NCBI GenBank assembly: GCA_041488095.1
Contig: JBGPOP010000016.1
Coordinates: 34,903 to 98,902 of the forward strand
Direction of reading: 5' to 3'
Length of the DNA stretch: 64,000 nt
Source: DASYPQ01 sp041488095
Lineage (GTDB): Bacteria > Planctomycetota > UBA1135 > GCA-002686595
Shown here: positions 50,752 through 59,213 of the stretch, one piece after another
Layout of the letters: each line of letters opens with the position of its first letter
Position numbering within the stretch: the first letter of the stretch is position 1
Program-made: the position numbers and the translations under genes
Notes under the pieces: model-generated
What the model was told of the DNA's origin: nothing
The model's database searches: none
The model's input: the letters and a program-made list of their open reading frames with translations, nothing else

Positions 50752-51971
50752 TCGTCTGGCCGGTCCTCGCGCTCCTGCTCTTCGGCTCCGCCTTCTGCAG
50801 CGCGGGCGAGACGGCCCTGTTCTCGCTCGACGATGCGGGGCGCGAGCGCGCCGGGCCGGCCGTGCAGAAGCTCCTCGCGAACGCGCAGGCGCTCCTGATC
50901 ACGCTCCTCCTGGGGAACCTTCTCGTCAACGTGCTGATCTTCGCCACCGCCGCAGGCCTCGCACCCGAGGGCAAGGAGTACGGTCTGCTGGCGACGGGCA
51001 TCCTGGCGCTCCTCGGGGTGCTGGTGCTGGGCGAGATCCTGCCCAAGTCGCTGGCCCTGCGGGAACCCGTGGCGGTCGCGCGACTCGTCGCGCCGCCGCT
51101 CTACCTGCTGGTCGCCGCGCTCGCGCCGCTGCGACGCCTGGTGCGCGCCCTGCTGGAGGTCGCCATGCGCGTCCTGGGCGAGGGCGCGCGCGAGGAGCCG
51201 CGGATCACCGCCGAGACCCTGGCCGAGGTGCTGACGCAGTCGGCCGAGGTCGGGATGCTGGCTGCGAGCGAGGCCGACCTCCTGGCCGAGGTCGTCGAGC
51301 TCGAGGGCATCCGCGTGCGGGAGATCATGACGCCGCGCGTCGACATGCTCTCGCTCGACCTCGCGGCCGATGAGGACGACAACATCCAGATCATGGCCCG
51401 AGCCCTGGCCCGACGCCTGACCTGGCTTCCGGTCGTACGCGGGCACGCCGACCAGGTTGCGGGCTGCGTGCGCATGCGCGACATCCTGTCGCAACCCGAG
51501 CGACCGCTCGCCGACCTGGTGCGCCCGGCGCTGTTCGTGCCCGAGGTGGCGGGGGTGCTCGACCTCCTGCGCCTCCTGCGCGACAAGCATGCCACCGAGG
51601 CCGTGGTCGTCGACGAGTGGGGCGGGACGGCCGGCACCGTCACGATCGAGGACATCTTCGAGGAAATCGTGGGCGACCTGCGCGTGGAGGGCGAGGTGGG
51701 CGAAAGGCCCGTCGTGCCGCTCGGCGACGGGCGCTTCCGCGTCTCGGGAAGCCTCTCGATCCGGGACTGGAATGAACGCTTCAACCTCGAGGTCGTGCCC
51801 GAGGGTTTCGAGACGGTCGGAGGCTTCATCACGGCGCTCCTCGGGCGAATCCCGCGGGCCGGGGACCGCGTGCGCCAGGGTGGGCTGGTGTGGCAGGTGC
51901 GCGAGGTGCGCGGCCGGCGCGTGACGAGCGCGGACATGTACCTCGAGCCCCGCGAAGAGGCCGGGCCGTGA
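50748..51971 (+). CDS. CNNM/CorC-type protein: DUF21, CBS pair, CorC_HlyC, 407 aa
   Basis: An N-terminal DUF21 (CNNM) transmembrane domain of about 140 residues includes FCSAGETALFSLDD and LGEILPKSLAL, both family motifs. Two CBS domains follow (about 190-310, with REIMTPRVDML as the start of the first). A C-terminal CorC/HlyC domain (about 320-405, with FETVGGFITALLGRIP) ends it. Proteins like this are linked to Mg2+ or Co2+ efflux and tolerance. The start is GTG 50748, overlapping the kinase stop. The next gene is a paralogue that also overlaps it. Confidence 0.9.
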   Translation: MIVWPVLALLLFGSAFCSAGETALFSLDDAGRERAGPAVQKLLANAQALLITLLLGNLLVNVLIFATAAGLAPEGKEYGLLATGILALLGVLVLGEILPKSLALREPVAVARLVAPPLYLLVAALAPLRRLVRALLEVAMRVLGEGAREEPRITAETLAEVLTQSAEVGMLAASEADLLAEVVELEGIRVREIMTPRVDMLSLDLAADEDDNIQIMARALARRLTWLPVVRGHADQVAGCVRMRDILSQPERPLADLVRPALFVPEVAGVLDLLRLLRDKHATEAVVVDEWGGTAGTVTIEDIFEEIVGDLRVEGEVGERPVVPLGDGRFRVSGSLSIRDWNERFNLEVVPEGFETVGGFITALLGRIPRAGDRVRQGGLVWQVREVRGRRVTSADMYLEPREEAGP

Positions 51972-52942
51972 ACGCGGCGATCGACCTGGCGGTGATCCTC
52001 GTCGGGCTGCTCGCCTCGGCCGCCTACTCCGGCTCGGAGACCGCATTCTACTGCGTGTCGCGCGCACGGATCGACGTCGAGGCGCGCCAGGGCCTGCGCG
52101 CCTCCAGGCTCGTGCGCCGGCTCCTTTCCGACGACACGGCCTTCCTAATCGTCGTTCTGATCGGCAACACCCTGATGATCGAGCTGATGACCTGGAGCGC
52201 GGAGGATCTCCTGCACGAGCGCCGCCTGTCCACCTGGATCGTCCGGGCCGCTCTGACCCTGGTCCTGACACCGTGCGTGTTCTTCTTCGGCGAGGTGCTG
52301 CCCAAGGACCTGTTCCGGCGCCGGCCCCACGCACTCCTCTCGCGGGCCGCCCCCTTCGTTCTCTTCTCGCGTTTCCTGTTCTGGCCTCTGGAGAGGCTGC
52401 TCTTCCTGCTGACCTTCCTGCTCACGCGGCTCCTGGCCTTCGAGCCGCGCCTGCTTTCGATCGTTCGCGGACGCGAAGCCGTGCTGCGGCTCTTGTCCGA
52501 GGGCGCCCGCGAGGGCGCGATCCTGCCGCATGCGGAGCAGATGGCGCGCAACGTCCTCAAGCTGCGCTCGATCGAGGTGGAGCGCTGCATGGCCCCCTGG
52601 CACGGGGTCCGCACGATCCGACGCGGCTCGCCCGAGGCGGAGCTGTACGACGCGGTCGCGCGTTCGCCCTACACGCGCATCCCGGTCCTGGACGACGCCG
52701 GCGCGGTCCTTGGGTACGTCCACCAGCTCGACGTCCTGGGCGAAGGCGAGGGGACACCGGTCCTCGACCACCTCCGACCGGTGATGGTCCTCACCTCGCA
52801 TACGCCGGTCGATCGCGCGCTGGCCAAGCTGCGCGGCGGGGGCCAGCGCCTCGCCGTCGTCGGCAGCCTGGACCGGCCGGAGGGGTTGGTCACGCTCAAG
52901 GACCTGCTCGAGGAGATCTCGGGCGATCTGGCCGGCTGGTAG
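51968..52942 (+). CDS. Second CNNM-type protein, lacking the CorC domain, 324 aa
   Basis: A paralogue of the preceding gene. The DUF21 membrane domain shows AYSGSETAFYCVSRAR and FFGEVLPKDLFRR. The CBS pair is diverged (about 195-320, with SPYTRIPVLDDAGAVLGYV and GLVTLKDLLEEISG), and the C-terminal CorC_HlyC domain is missing. Two such genes in tandem, translationally coupled, suggest a heteromeric transporter with one regulatory chain. GTG 51968 overlaps the stop of the first gene. There is no terminator behind it; the next gene has its own -10 box. Confidence 0.88.
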   Translation: MNAAIDLAVILVGLLASAAYSGSETAFYCVSRARIDVEARQGLRASRLVRRLLSDDTAFLIVVLIGNTLMIELMTWSAEDLLHERRLSTWIVRAALTLVLTPCVFFFGEVLPKDLFRRRPHALLSRAAPFVLFSRFLFWPLERLLFLLTFLLTRLLAFEPRLLSIVRGREAVLRLLSEGAREGAILPHAEQMARNVLKLRSIEVERCMAPWHGVRTIRRGSPEAELYDAVARSPYTRIPVLDDAGAVLGYVHQLDVLGEGEGTPVLDHLRPVMVLTSHTPVDRALAKLRGGGQRLAVVGSLDRPEGLVTLKDLLEEISGDLAGW

Positions 52943-52987
52943 CGTGCCCGCGCTCTCGTCAGAATGGCTGCAACCGGAGCGCATCGC

Positions 52988-52993
52988 TAGGAT
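52988..52993 (+). promoter_or_regulatory. Probable -10 box TAGGAT upstream of the gene at 53037
   Basis: TAGGAT (in GCTAGGATATC) is 43 bases before ATG 53037. A TGGCTG about 17 bases upstream is a weak -35. It matches the recurrent hexamer. Confidence 0.45.
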
Positions 52994-53036
52994 ATCCCGC
53001 CTCCTGAGCCCTCCATCCCTTTCGCAGGCGACCGCC

Positions 53037-53480
53037 ATGATCCTCCAGCGCTTCCTCCAGAACCGTGCCACTTCCCTGGCCGCCGGCATCGTGCTGGGCG
53101 GCCTCCTGCTCTCGGCCCTGCCCTCGGCTGCTCCGCGGCAGGGGACGGGCGACGGCGGCAACACAGCACCCCAGGTCGAGGCCCATCCGTTGATCCCGGC
53201 TTTCGGGACCGCCGACTCGAACCGCTCCATGATCGCGGTCACCGGGATCGACCTGACCGGCTCGTCGATCCTGTACCTGGTCGACACCCAGGGACGGCAC
53301 ATCGCGGTCTACCAGGCCACGGGCGGCGCCGAATCGACTCAGGGGCTCAAGCTCGTGGGGGCGCGCCGCATCGATCTCGACCTGCAGCTCGAGGGCTACA
53401 ACGACAAGTCCGAGTATTCGGTCCAGGAGCTCGAGAAGAAGTTCGCCGAGATCGGGCACGGACAGCACCCGGCCAAGTAG
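53037..53480 (+). CDS. Exported or membrane-anchored protein of unknown function, 147 aa
   Basis: A membrane anchor or signal sequence (about 13-30, SLAAGIVLGGLLLSALP) is followed by a Gly/Thr-rich linker and a compact domain (about 55-140) with strands such as MIAVTGIDLTGSSILYLVD and RRIDLDLQLEGYND (14 residues). The C-terminus is acidic and helical (VQELEKKFAEIG). I recognise no family. ATG 53037 was chosen because the frame upstream lies across the -10 box. It precedes the HTH/membrane protein by 88 bases. Confidence 0.68.
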   Translation: MILQRFLQNRATSLAAGIVLGGLLLSALPSAAPRQGTGDGGNTAPQVEAHPLIPAFGTADSNRSMIAVTGIDLTGSSILYLVDTQGRHIAVYQATGGAESTQGLKLVGARRIDLDLQLEGYNDKSEYSVQELEKKFAEIGHGQHPAK

Positions 53481-53568
53481 GCCCGCGGCGCTCCCTGATC
53501 TCGTCCCCGACCCCCGTCTTCCCCCCCCGAACCCCCGCCCCGTCCCCGACCCTCCAGGAGCAGATCCC

Positions 53569-54150
53569 GTGGCCGAGCAAGAGTTCTACAGCTTCGACGA
53601 AGCCCTGAAGCAGCTGCGCCTCAAGGAGGAGGAGCTGAAGCGCCTGGTCTCCGAGGGTGAGATCCGCGCCTTCCGGGAGGGCGACACCATGAAGCTGCGC
53701 CGGAGCGACGTGGAGAGCCTGCGCAGCGAGCTCTCGGGGGGCGAGGTCGTCGACCTGGGGGATGTGAAGGACGAGCTGGTCTTCGAGGACGACGCCCCGG
53801 TCGAGGAGGCCGGAATGGCCACTCAGGAGATCTCCGACGTCGAGACCATCCTGGACGAGCCCGTCGAGGCCGTCGACGAGATCGCCATCGAGGAGGAGGC
53901 CGTCCTGCAGACGGAGGAGGAGATGGGAGGGAGGGCCGCCGCCCTGTCCGCCCGGACCCAACGCCCTGCCGCTCGCTCCGCCCCCGAAGTCGAGGAGCCC
54001 TCCGAGCCGGGCCTGGTGCGGGCCGCGATGCTGATCACCTCCCTCCTGCTCCTGCTCGCCCTGCCGCTGTGCCTGTCCGCAACCAACGGCAAGCCCTCGG
54101 GAGTGGCGGCGGCGATCGCGTCGCTGTTCGGGAAGACCCCGTCGGAGTAG
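53569..54150 (+). CDS. Excisionase-like DNA-binding domain fused to a C-terminal membrane helix, 193 aa
   Basis: Residues 5-55 match the excisionase/MerR-like winged helix: YSFDEALKQLRLKEEELKRL and EIRAFREGDTMKLRRSDVES, a common single-domain family. An acidic, Glu/Asp/Val-rich region (about 60-130) follows, then one hydrophobic helix (about 152-172, AMLITSLLLLLALPLCL). DNA-binding plus membrane anchor is unusual and could tether DNA or read envelope state. GTG 53569 has AGGAG ten bases upstream. Its neighbours are an unknown exported protein and an OmpA-like lipoprotein. Confidence 0.78.
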   Translation: MAEQEFYSFDEALKQLRLKEEELKRLVSEGEIRAFREGDTMKLRRSDVESLRSELSGGEVVDLGDVKDELVFEDDAPVEEAGMATQEISDVETILDEPVEAVDEIAIEEEAVLQTEEEMGGRAAALSARTQRPAARSAPEVEEPSEPGLVRAAMLITSLLLLLALPLCLSATNGKPSGVAAAIASLFGKTPSE

Positions 54151-54185
54151 CTGCGCGGGGGCATGGACTCGCCCCCCGCCGCCGC

Positions 54186-54191
54186 TAGACT
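54186..54191 (+). promoter_or_regulatory. Promoter TGGACT-16-TAGACT with a long leader
   Basis: TGGACT (54164-54169) and TAGACT (54186-54191) are 16 bases apart and lie 142 bases before ATG 54334. The leader is very GC-rich with several short inverted repeats, so 5' structure is likely, but no known riboswitch motif is visible. Confidence 0.4.
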
Positions 54192-54333
54192 CGGGCACGA
54201 ACCTCCGCGAGCCTTCCGCGCGCCGTCTCGCGCGGGCGCGAGGGTTCCGGGGGGCCTGGCCGGTCTTGGCCGGCGGGCGCGCCCGGGATGGACCGACAGG
54301 AGGGGACCGTCGAGATCCCCGGAAGCCACCGGA

Positions 54334-55125
54334 ATGAATCATCACACAACCTTGCCTCGGAACGATGTTCGCGCGTTCCGCGCAGCCAGCGCGCTCGCGC
54401 CCGCGCTCATGCTCTGGGCGCTCGCATCGTGCGTGTCGCAGCGACAGTACGACGATGCGGTCGCGCTGGCCCGCTACCACCAGACCAGCCTGCACGAAAA
54501 GGAGAAGTACGTCGCGCAGCTCGAGGCCGAGAACGAGCGCTTGAAGCGCCAGCTCGCTCAGAACGACGTCAGCACGCTGGCGGCGGGGTTCGGAGAGGAC
54601 ATCGACTCCCGCCTCTCCGCGCTGCAGGGCAAGATCGACAACCTCGGGAGACCGATCCAGGACATCGAGCGCTTCGACGTCGAGGGCGGCTACGTGCTGA
54701 TGGTCCAGGACAAGATCCTGTTCGAGTCGGGCTCCGACGCGCTCAGCCCCGAGGGCCACGAAGCGCTGGTCAAGGTCGCCGGCGAGATCAATGCCAAGCC
54801 GCACGGGCGGATCTGGGTGCGTGGCCACACCGACAGCGACCCGGTGGCCAAGCCCGCCACGAAGGAGAAGTTCCCGCACGGGAACCTCGAGCTCTCGGCG
54901 ATGCGCGCGGTCAACGTCGGCGCCGAGCTGACCTCGTCCGGCAAGGTGAACGCGCGCGACGTCGTGGTCGTCGGCTTCGGACCCTACGACCCGGTCAAGC
55001 CCAACAACGGCGCCGACAACAAGCGCCTCAACCGCCGCGTCGAGATCTTCGTCTCCGATCTGGCCGCCTCGGGTGCGGCTCCGGCCGCGAGCAAGACCCC
55101 CAACGCGCCGGCGGAGAAGAAGTAG
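54334..55125 (+). CDS. OmpA-family peptidoglycan-binding lipoprotein, 263 aa
   Basis: A lipobox (LALASC, Cys near residue 33) is followed by a helical linker with coiled-coil character (about 50-80, KYVAQLEAENERLKRQLA). The OmpA-like domain is at about 115-245: ILFESGSDALSPEGHEAL, the peptidoglycan motif area RIWVRGHTDSDPV, and NKRLNRRVEIFV with the conserved Arg pair. It tethers the outer membrane to the wall, as Pal does. No tol genes are adjacent. It starts at ATG 54334 behind a long leader. Confidence 0.87.
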   Translation: MNHHTTLPRNDVRAFRAASALAPALMLWALASCVSQRQYDDAVALARYHQTSLHEKEKYVAQLEAENERLKRQLAQNDVSTLAAGFGEDIDSRLSALQGKIDNLGRPIQDIERFDVEGGYVLMVQDKILFESGSDALSPEGHEALVKVAGEINAKPHGRIWVRGHTDSDPVAKPATKEKFPHGNLELSAMRAVNVGAELTSSGKVNARDVVVVGFGPYDPVKPNNGADNKRLNRRVEIFVSDLAASGAAPAASKTPNAPAEKK

Positions 55126-55187
55126 ACCTGCGCCCCGGCGGCGCCGTCGCGCCGCTCTCCCTAGTCGAACGTCCCGCGCGAGTCCCA

Positions 55188-56138
55188 GTGCGCACGTCTC
55201 GAAGAGCGAGCATCGCTCCCAGAGCGTGCGCCCTGGCGCTCTCGTCGGTTCTCCAGTCGGCCCTGCTCTCGGGCTGCTCCATGGGCTCGGAAGCGTCGCT
55301 CGCCGAGTTGGAGCGGCTCTCCTTCGTGCCCCCCGGCGAATGCGCGCTCCAGCCGCGCTTTGGGGCCCGGATCGTCTGCTCCAACGCTCGCGCACTCCTC
55401 GTCGACCGCTTCGAGGTCACGCGGGCCTCCTGGCGTACCTGGTACGAAGGCGCCGCGGAACGCGACCCCGTCTTCGACCGGAGCTTGGCTCAATGGGCCC
55501 TCGAGACCGGGGACTGGCCGGCGAGCTTCATGACCCTCCCCGAGGCACGCTCCTTCGCCACCTCGCGGGGCATGCGCCTGCTCACCGCCAGCGAGTGGAT
55601 GCGCGTGGCCTGCGGGACGCGCGCGCTGCCCTACCCGTGGGGATGGACCGAGGCGAGCTCGGTCGCCAACACCTTGAACCTGGGTGTGCGGCACCCGCTG
55701 CCGGTCGGGACCTTCGAGCAGGGGCGGACGTCGTTCTCGACCTACGACATGGCGGGCAACGTCTGGGAGTGGGTCGAGGAGCCCATCGCGGCATCGCAAG
55801 GCGACGGATCCCTCGGGCTCGCCTGGGCCATGGGCGGCTCCTACCTCTCGAGACTGCGCCGCCTCCACGAGCTCGACATCGAGGACCACTTCTCCATTCA
55901 CGAGCAGGATCTCGATCCCTCCTCCCGCTCGATCGACGTCGGCTTGCGCTGCTGTGCGGACGCGGAGGAGTACTTGTGGGTGCACGCCGCGCTGTGGAGC
56001 AGCGCATCCGTGCGCGATCGCCTCGTCGCGGTCGGAGCGGCCTGGGGTCGCGACGCGATCCCGTTGCTCGAGGATCTCTCCCGGAGACCCGGAGCGCCGG
56101 CGGGGCTCGCCCTTCTCCTCGAGGGCGCGCGGCGGTGA
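55188..56138 (+). CDS. FGE/sulfatase-modifying-like lipoprotein, 316 aa
   Basis: A signal peptide with lipobox (LLSGC) precedes an FGE-sulfatase (SUMF1) domain (about 45-260). Family phrases: FEVTRASWRTWYEG, MTLPEARSFATSRGMRLLTA, ASEWMRVACGTRALPYPWGW, YDMAGNVWEWVEEP and VGLRCC. True FGE needs a pair of active-site Cys for formylglycine formation; the motif region here shows CC but not the usual catalytic arrangement, so a structural or carbohydrate-binding role is possible. GTG 55188 was chosen to include the signal peptide. Its stop overlaps rsmA. Confidence 0.82.
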   Translation: MRTSRRASIAPRACALALSSVLQSALLSGCSMGSEASLAELERLSFVPPGECALQPRFGARIVCSNARALLVDRFEVTRASWRTWYEGAAERDPVFDRSLAQWALETGDWPASFMTLPEARSFATSRGMRLLTASEWMRVACGTRALPYPWGWTEASSVANTLNLGVRHPLPVGTFEQGRTSFSTYDMAGNVWEWVEEPIAASQGDGSLGLAWAMGGSYLSRLRRLHELDIEDHFSIHEQDLDPSSRSIDVGLRCCADAEEYLWVHAALWSSASVRDRLVAVGAAWGRDAIPLLEDLSRRPGAPAGLALLLEGARR

Positions 56139-57016
56139 CGCAGCGGCCTCCCTGGAGCGTGTTCCGCGCGGCGCTGGAGGAGCGCGGCTTCCGTCCCAGC
56201 CGGAGGCTGGGCCAGAACTTCCTGCTGGACGAGAACATGATGCGCGCGATCGTGCGCGATGCGCAGCTCGCGCCGGGCGACTTCGTGCTCGAGGTCGGCG
56301 CGGGGTGCGGTTTCCTCTCCCTGCACCTGCTCGACGCGGGCGCGGACCTCCTCTGCGTCGAGATCGACGAGCGGCTGCTCGAGATCGCGCGAGCGTTTCT
56401 CGGCGGGCGCGGCAGGGTGCGCTTCCTGTGCTGTGACGTGCTGGCCGGGAAGCATGTCCTGGCGGGGGAGGTGGAGGCCGAACTGCCACAGGACCGCCGC
56501 TGGCACCTGGTGAGCAATCTGCCCTACGCGATCTCCGGTCCGCTCCTCGCCGTTCTCGCCAGCCATCTTCGCGCCCCGGAGACCATGACCGTGCTGGTCC
56601 AGCGGGAGGTGGCCGAGCGGATCGCCGCCGTGCCGGACACCCCGCAATGGGGGCCGCTCTCGATACGCCTCCAGGTGCGCTACCGGCCGCGGATTGTCCG
56701 CCGAGTGCCGGCCGATCTCTTCTGGCCCCGCCCCAAGGTCGAGAGCGCCGTGGTGCGCCTCGAGCGCCTTCCCGACGCCTGCGGTCCCGACGAGCTCGCC
56801 CATCTCGATGGCCTGGTAGGTGACTTGTTCCGGAGCCGCCGCCAGTCCCTTGGCCGGTTGGTCGCGCGGCGCTGCGGTGGCCGGGAAGCGGGGCTCGCGG
56901 TCCTCCTCGAGGCGGCGGTCGATCCTCGCCGGCGCGCGGAATCCCTGGACTTGCCCACCCTGCGCCGATTGGCCCGGCTGCTCGAATCCGCTCGGCCCCC
57001 CGGGGCCTGCGAATGA
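56135..57016 (+). CDS. rsmA: 16S rRNA dimethyladenosine methyltransferase, 293 aa
   Basis: KsgA/RsmA dimethylates two adenosines in the 3' hairpin of 16S rRNA. The N-terminal signature RRLGQNFLLDENMM, the SAM-binding loop VLEVGAGCGFLSLHL, CVEIDERLLEI and SNLPYAISGPL (catalytic N-L-P-Y) are present. The C-terminal helical domain is about 200-290. GTG 56135 overlaps the stop of the FGE-like gene. The gene ends 287 bases before dnaG, and that gap has a promoter and a hairpin. Confidence 0.95.
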   Translation: MTQRPPWSVFRAALEERGFRPSRRLGQNFLLDENMMRAIVRDAQLAPGDFVLEVGAGCGFLSLHLLDAGADLLCVEIDERLLEIARAFLGGRGRVRFLCCDVLAGKHVLAGEVEAELPQDRRWHLVSNLPYAISGPLLAVLASHLRAPETMTVLVQREVAERIAAVPDTPQWGPLSIRLQVRYRPRIVRRVPADLFWPRPKVESAVVRLERLPDACGPDELAHLDGLVGDLFRSRRQSLGRLVARRCGGREAGLAVLLEAAVDPRRRAESLDLPTLRRLARLLESARPPGACE

Positions 57017-57050
57017 GGCCCCAGGCAGGTGGCAGGAGGCGCATTCCGCG

Positions 57051-57079
57051 TTGGAGGGGCTCCTCGTTTGTGCTAGGCT
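57051..57079 (+). promoter_or_regulatory. Promoter TTGGAG-17-TAGGCT upstream of dnaG
   Basis: TTGGAG (57051-57056) and TAGGCT (57074-57079) are 17 bases apart. Transcription would start near 57086, leaving a leader of about 215 bases before the dnaG TTG. This promoter would drive the dnaG-rpoD cluster. Confidence 0.55.
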
Positions 57080-57222
57080 TGGCCCTCTTTTCGACCTGCG
57101 GGCCTGCCCCAAGGCAGTCATCGGGGTAGGCTTCTGTGCATCCCTGTCAGGCCGAAATCGGTCCTTCTTCCCGCCCTCTCCGTTCCCCAGGTTCCAGTCC
57201 CGAACCTCTTCGCCTCTTTAAG

Positions 57223-57250
57223 TAGGGGGGCCTTTTCGAGGGGCCCCCTA
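57223..57250 (+). promoter_or_regulatory. GC-rich hairpin in the dnaG leader
   Basis: TAGGGGGGCC (57223-57232) pairs with GGGCCCCCTA (57241-57250) over ten positions with one G-G mismatch and an eight-base TTTTCGAG loop. It lies 52 bases before the dnaG start. No T-run follows, so it is more likely an RNA-processing or attenuation element than a terminator. Confidence 0.45.
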
Positions 57251-57302
57251 TGCCGGCGCGGCGCCTCCCCCCCCGCCCCGGCCCGATCCCCAGAGCCCGA
57301 CC

Positions 57303-59138
57303 TTGCACGACGAAGAGTTCCGCCGAGCGATCGAGGCGATCAAGCTTCGAGCGCCGATCGAAGACGTGGTCCGCGAGCGCGTGCCCGGCCTGAAGAAGTC
57401 CGGGAACGGTTGGGTCGCCTGCTGTCCCTTCCACGAGGAGCGCACACCCTCCTTCCGCGTCGATCCGCGCCGCGGGACCTGGCACTGCTTCGGCGCGTGC
57501 GGGACCGGAGGCGACCAGATCGGGTTCTTGCAGCGGATCGACAACCTCCCCTTCCTGGAGGCGCTCGAGATCCTCGCGGCGCGAACCGGCGTCGAGTTGC
57601 CCCCGCGGTCGTCGCGCCCCGGGGGGCCTGCCGGCGACCTGAGGGAGAAAGAGGCCGAGGAGGCGCTGCGCGCCGTGCTCGAGCGAGCCGTGCGGTTCTA
57701 CCGGAGTCAGGTCTCGACGCCCGAAGGCGCTCGCGCGGCAGCCTATCTGCGGGAGCGCGGCCTCTCCGAGGAGACCGCGGCAGCTTTCGACATCGGGTAC
57801 GCGCCCGCGAGCGGGCAGGCGCTCGTCGCGGCCGTGCGCACGGCGGGCGTCGACCTCGCGCTGGCCAGGTCGGCGGGCCTCGTCCGCACGAGCGACCAGG
57901 GGCGCCCCTACGACTTCTTCCGCGGACGGGTCGTGATTCCGATCCGCGACGAGCGCGGCCGGACCGTCGGCTTCGGCGCCCGGCGCCTCCAGGACGAGGA
58001 CGCGAGCGCACCCAAGTACATCAACACGGCCGAGACCGCGCTCTTCCGCAAAGGCCGCCTGGTCTACGCGCTCGACCGCGCGCTCGCACAGGTGCGCCGC
58101 GAGGGCCGGATCGTCCTGGTCGAAGGCTACACCGACGTGATGGCTGCGCATCAGCACGGGTTCGGCAACGTCGTCGCGGTACTCGGCACGGCGACCACGG
58201 AGGACCACGCGGCCCTGATCCGCAGAAGCGGCGCGCGACGCGCGACGCTCGTCTTCGACGGAGACGAGGCCGGCTCCAAGGCGGCGGGCAAGGCGCTCCA
58301 CGGCCTGCTGCCGCTCGACATCGAGATCGACGTCGTCGCGCTGCGCGGCGGGGTCGACCCCTGCGATCTTCTCGTACGCGAGGGCGCGGCGGCCTTCCGC
58401 GCCCAGCTCGACCTCGCGCGCGGCTGGTTCGACCACGCCACCGAGGGGCTCTCCGGTCTCTCGGGAGGGGCGCTGTCGCGGGAGGTCGACCGCGTGCTCG
58501 AATTCGTGGCCCGGGTGCGGACGCCCGTGCACCGCGAGTCGCTCCTCAAGGATCTCGCCGCGCGCCTGGCGATCCCGGTCGAGAGCCTGCGCGAGCAGTG
58601 GCGGGTGCGACCCGACCTGCGTGAGATCGGTGCTTCCCGCACGGCTACGGGAGTCCCACCGAGCCACATCGAGAGCACCGATCCGCGCGAGCGTATCGCT
58701 TGGTGCGAAATCGTAGGAGCGCTGCTGGCCGACGCGAGCCTCGTCCCCCTCGCGCGCGCGACCGCCGGCCGCTGCCCCGCTCCCGACTTGGCTCGGATCC
58801 TGGCTGCGCTCCTCGATCTCTACGGCGAGGAGGACGCGGAGATCGACGCGTCCGCAGTGATGAACCGACTGGCCGACCATCCTGCGCGCGACCTCGTGGT
58901 CCCCCTGCTCGAAGGAGTCCGTTCGGCCGAGAGTCCTCGGGCACAGCTCGAGGGCAATCTGCGGTTCTTGCGTGTGCGCGACCTCGAGATCGAGCGCGAG
59001 CGCCTGGGGCGCCAGCTGGCCGAGCAGGAGCGCCTGGCCGGCGGAGCCGCGGCGGCGGCCTCGGACACCCGTGCGGTCGAGATCTCGCGGGCTCTTCAGG
59101 AAAATCGACGCCTGGCCGGAGCCTTGCTACCGGACTAG
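57303..59138 (+). CDS. dnaG: DNA primase DnaG, 611 aa
   Basis: Makes RNA primers for replication. The CHC2 zinc-finger domain is at about 37-68: CCPFHEERTPSF and WHCFGACGTGGD, so the last zinc Cys pair is spaced CxxxC rather than the usual CxxC. The TOPRIM region has VEGYTDVMAAHQ, then VFDGDEAGSKAA, which supplies the metal-binding acidic residues. The C-terminal helicase-interaction domain (about 430-600) is helical. The start is TTG 57303. dnaG, rpoD and a zinc-ribbon gene follow each other with short gaps, as in macromolecular synthesis operons. Confidence 0.95.
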   Translation: MHDEEFRRAIEAIKLRAPIEDVVRERVPGLKKSGNGWVACCPFHEERTPSFRVDPRRGTWHCFGACGTGGDQIGFLQRIDNLPFLEALEILAARTGVELPPRSSRPGGPAGDLREKEAEEALRAVLERAVRFYRSQVSTPEGARAAAYLRERGLSEETAAAFDIGYAPASGQALVAAVRTAGVDLALARSAGLVRTSDQGRPYDFFRGRVVIPIRDERGRTVGFGARRLQDEDASAPKYINTAETALFRKGRLVYALDRALAQVRREGRIVLVEGYTDVMAAHQHGFGNVVAVLGTATTEDHAALIRRSGARRATLVFDGDEAGSKAAGKALHGLLPLDIEIDVVALRGGVDPCDLLVREGAAAFRAQLDLARGWFDHATEGLSGLSGGALSREVDRVLEFVARVRTPVHRESLLKDLAARLAIPVESLREQWRVRPDLREIGASRTATGVPPSHIESTDPRERIAWCEIVGALLADASLVPLARATAGRCPAPDLARILAALLDLYGEEDAEIDASAVMNRLADHPARDLVVPLLEGVRSAESPRAQLEGNLRFLRVRDLEIERERLGRQLAEQERLAGGAAAAASDTRAVEISRALQENRRLAGALLPD

Positions 59139-59213
59139 AGAGAACCCTCACGGACCCGCAGCCAGCCCCCCGCACGAGCCCACCCAGCCCCCCTCATCCC
59201 ACCCAGCCCACCC

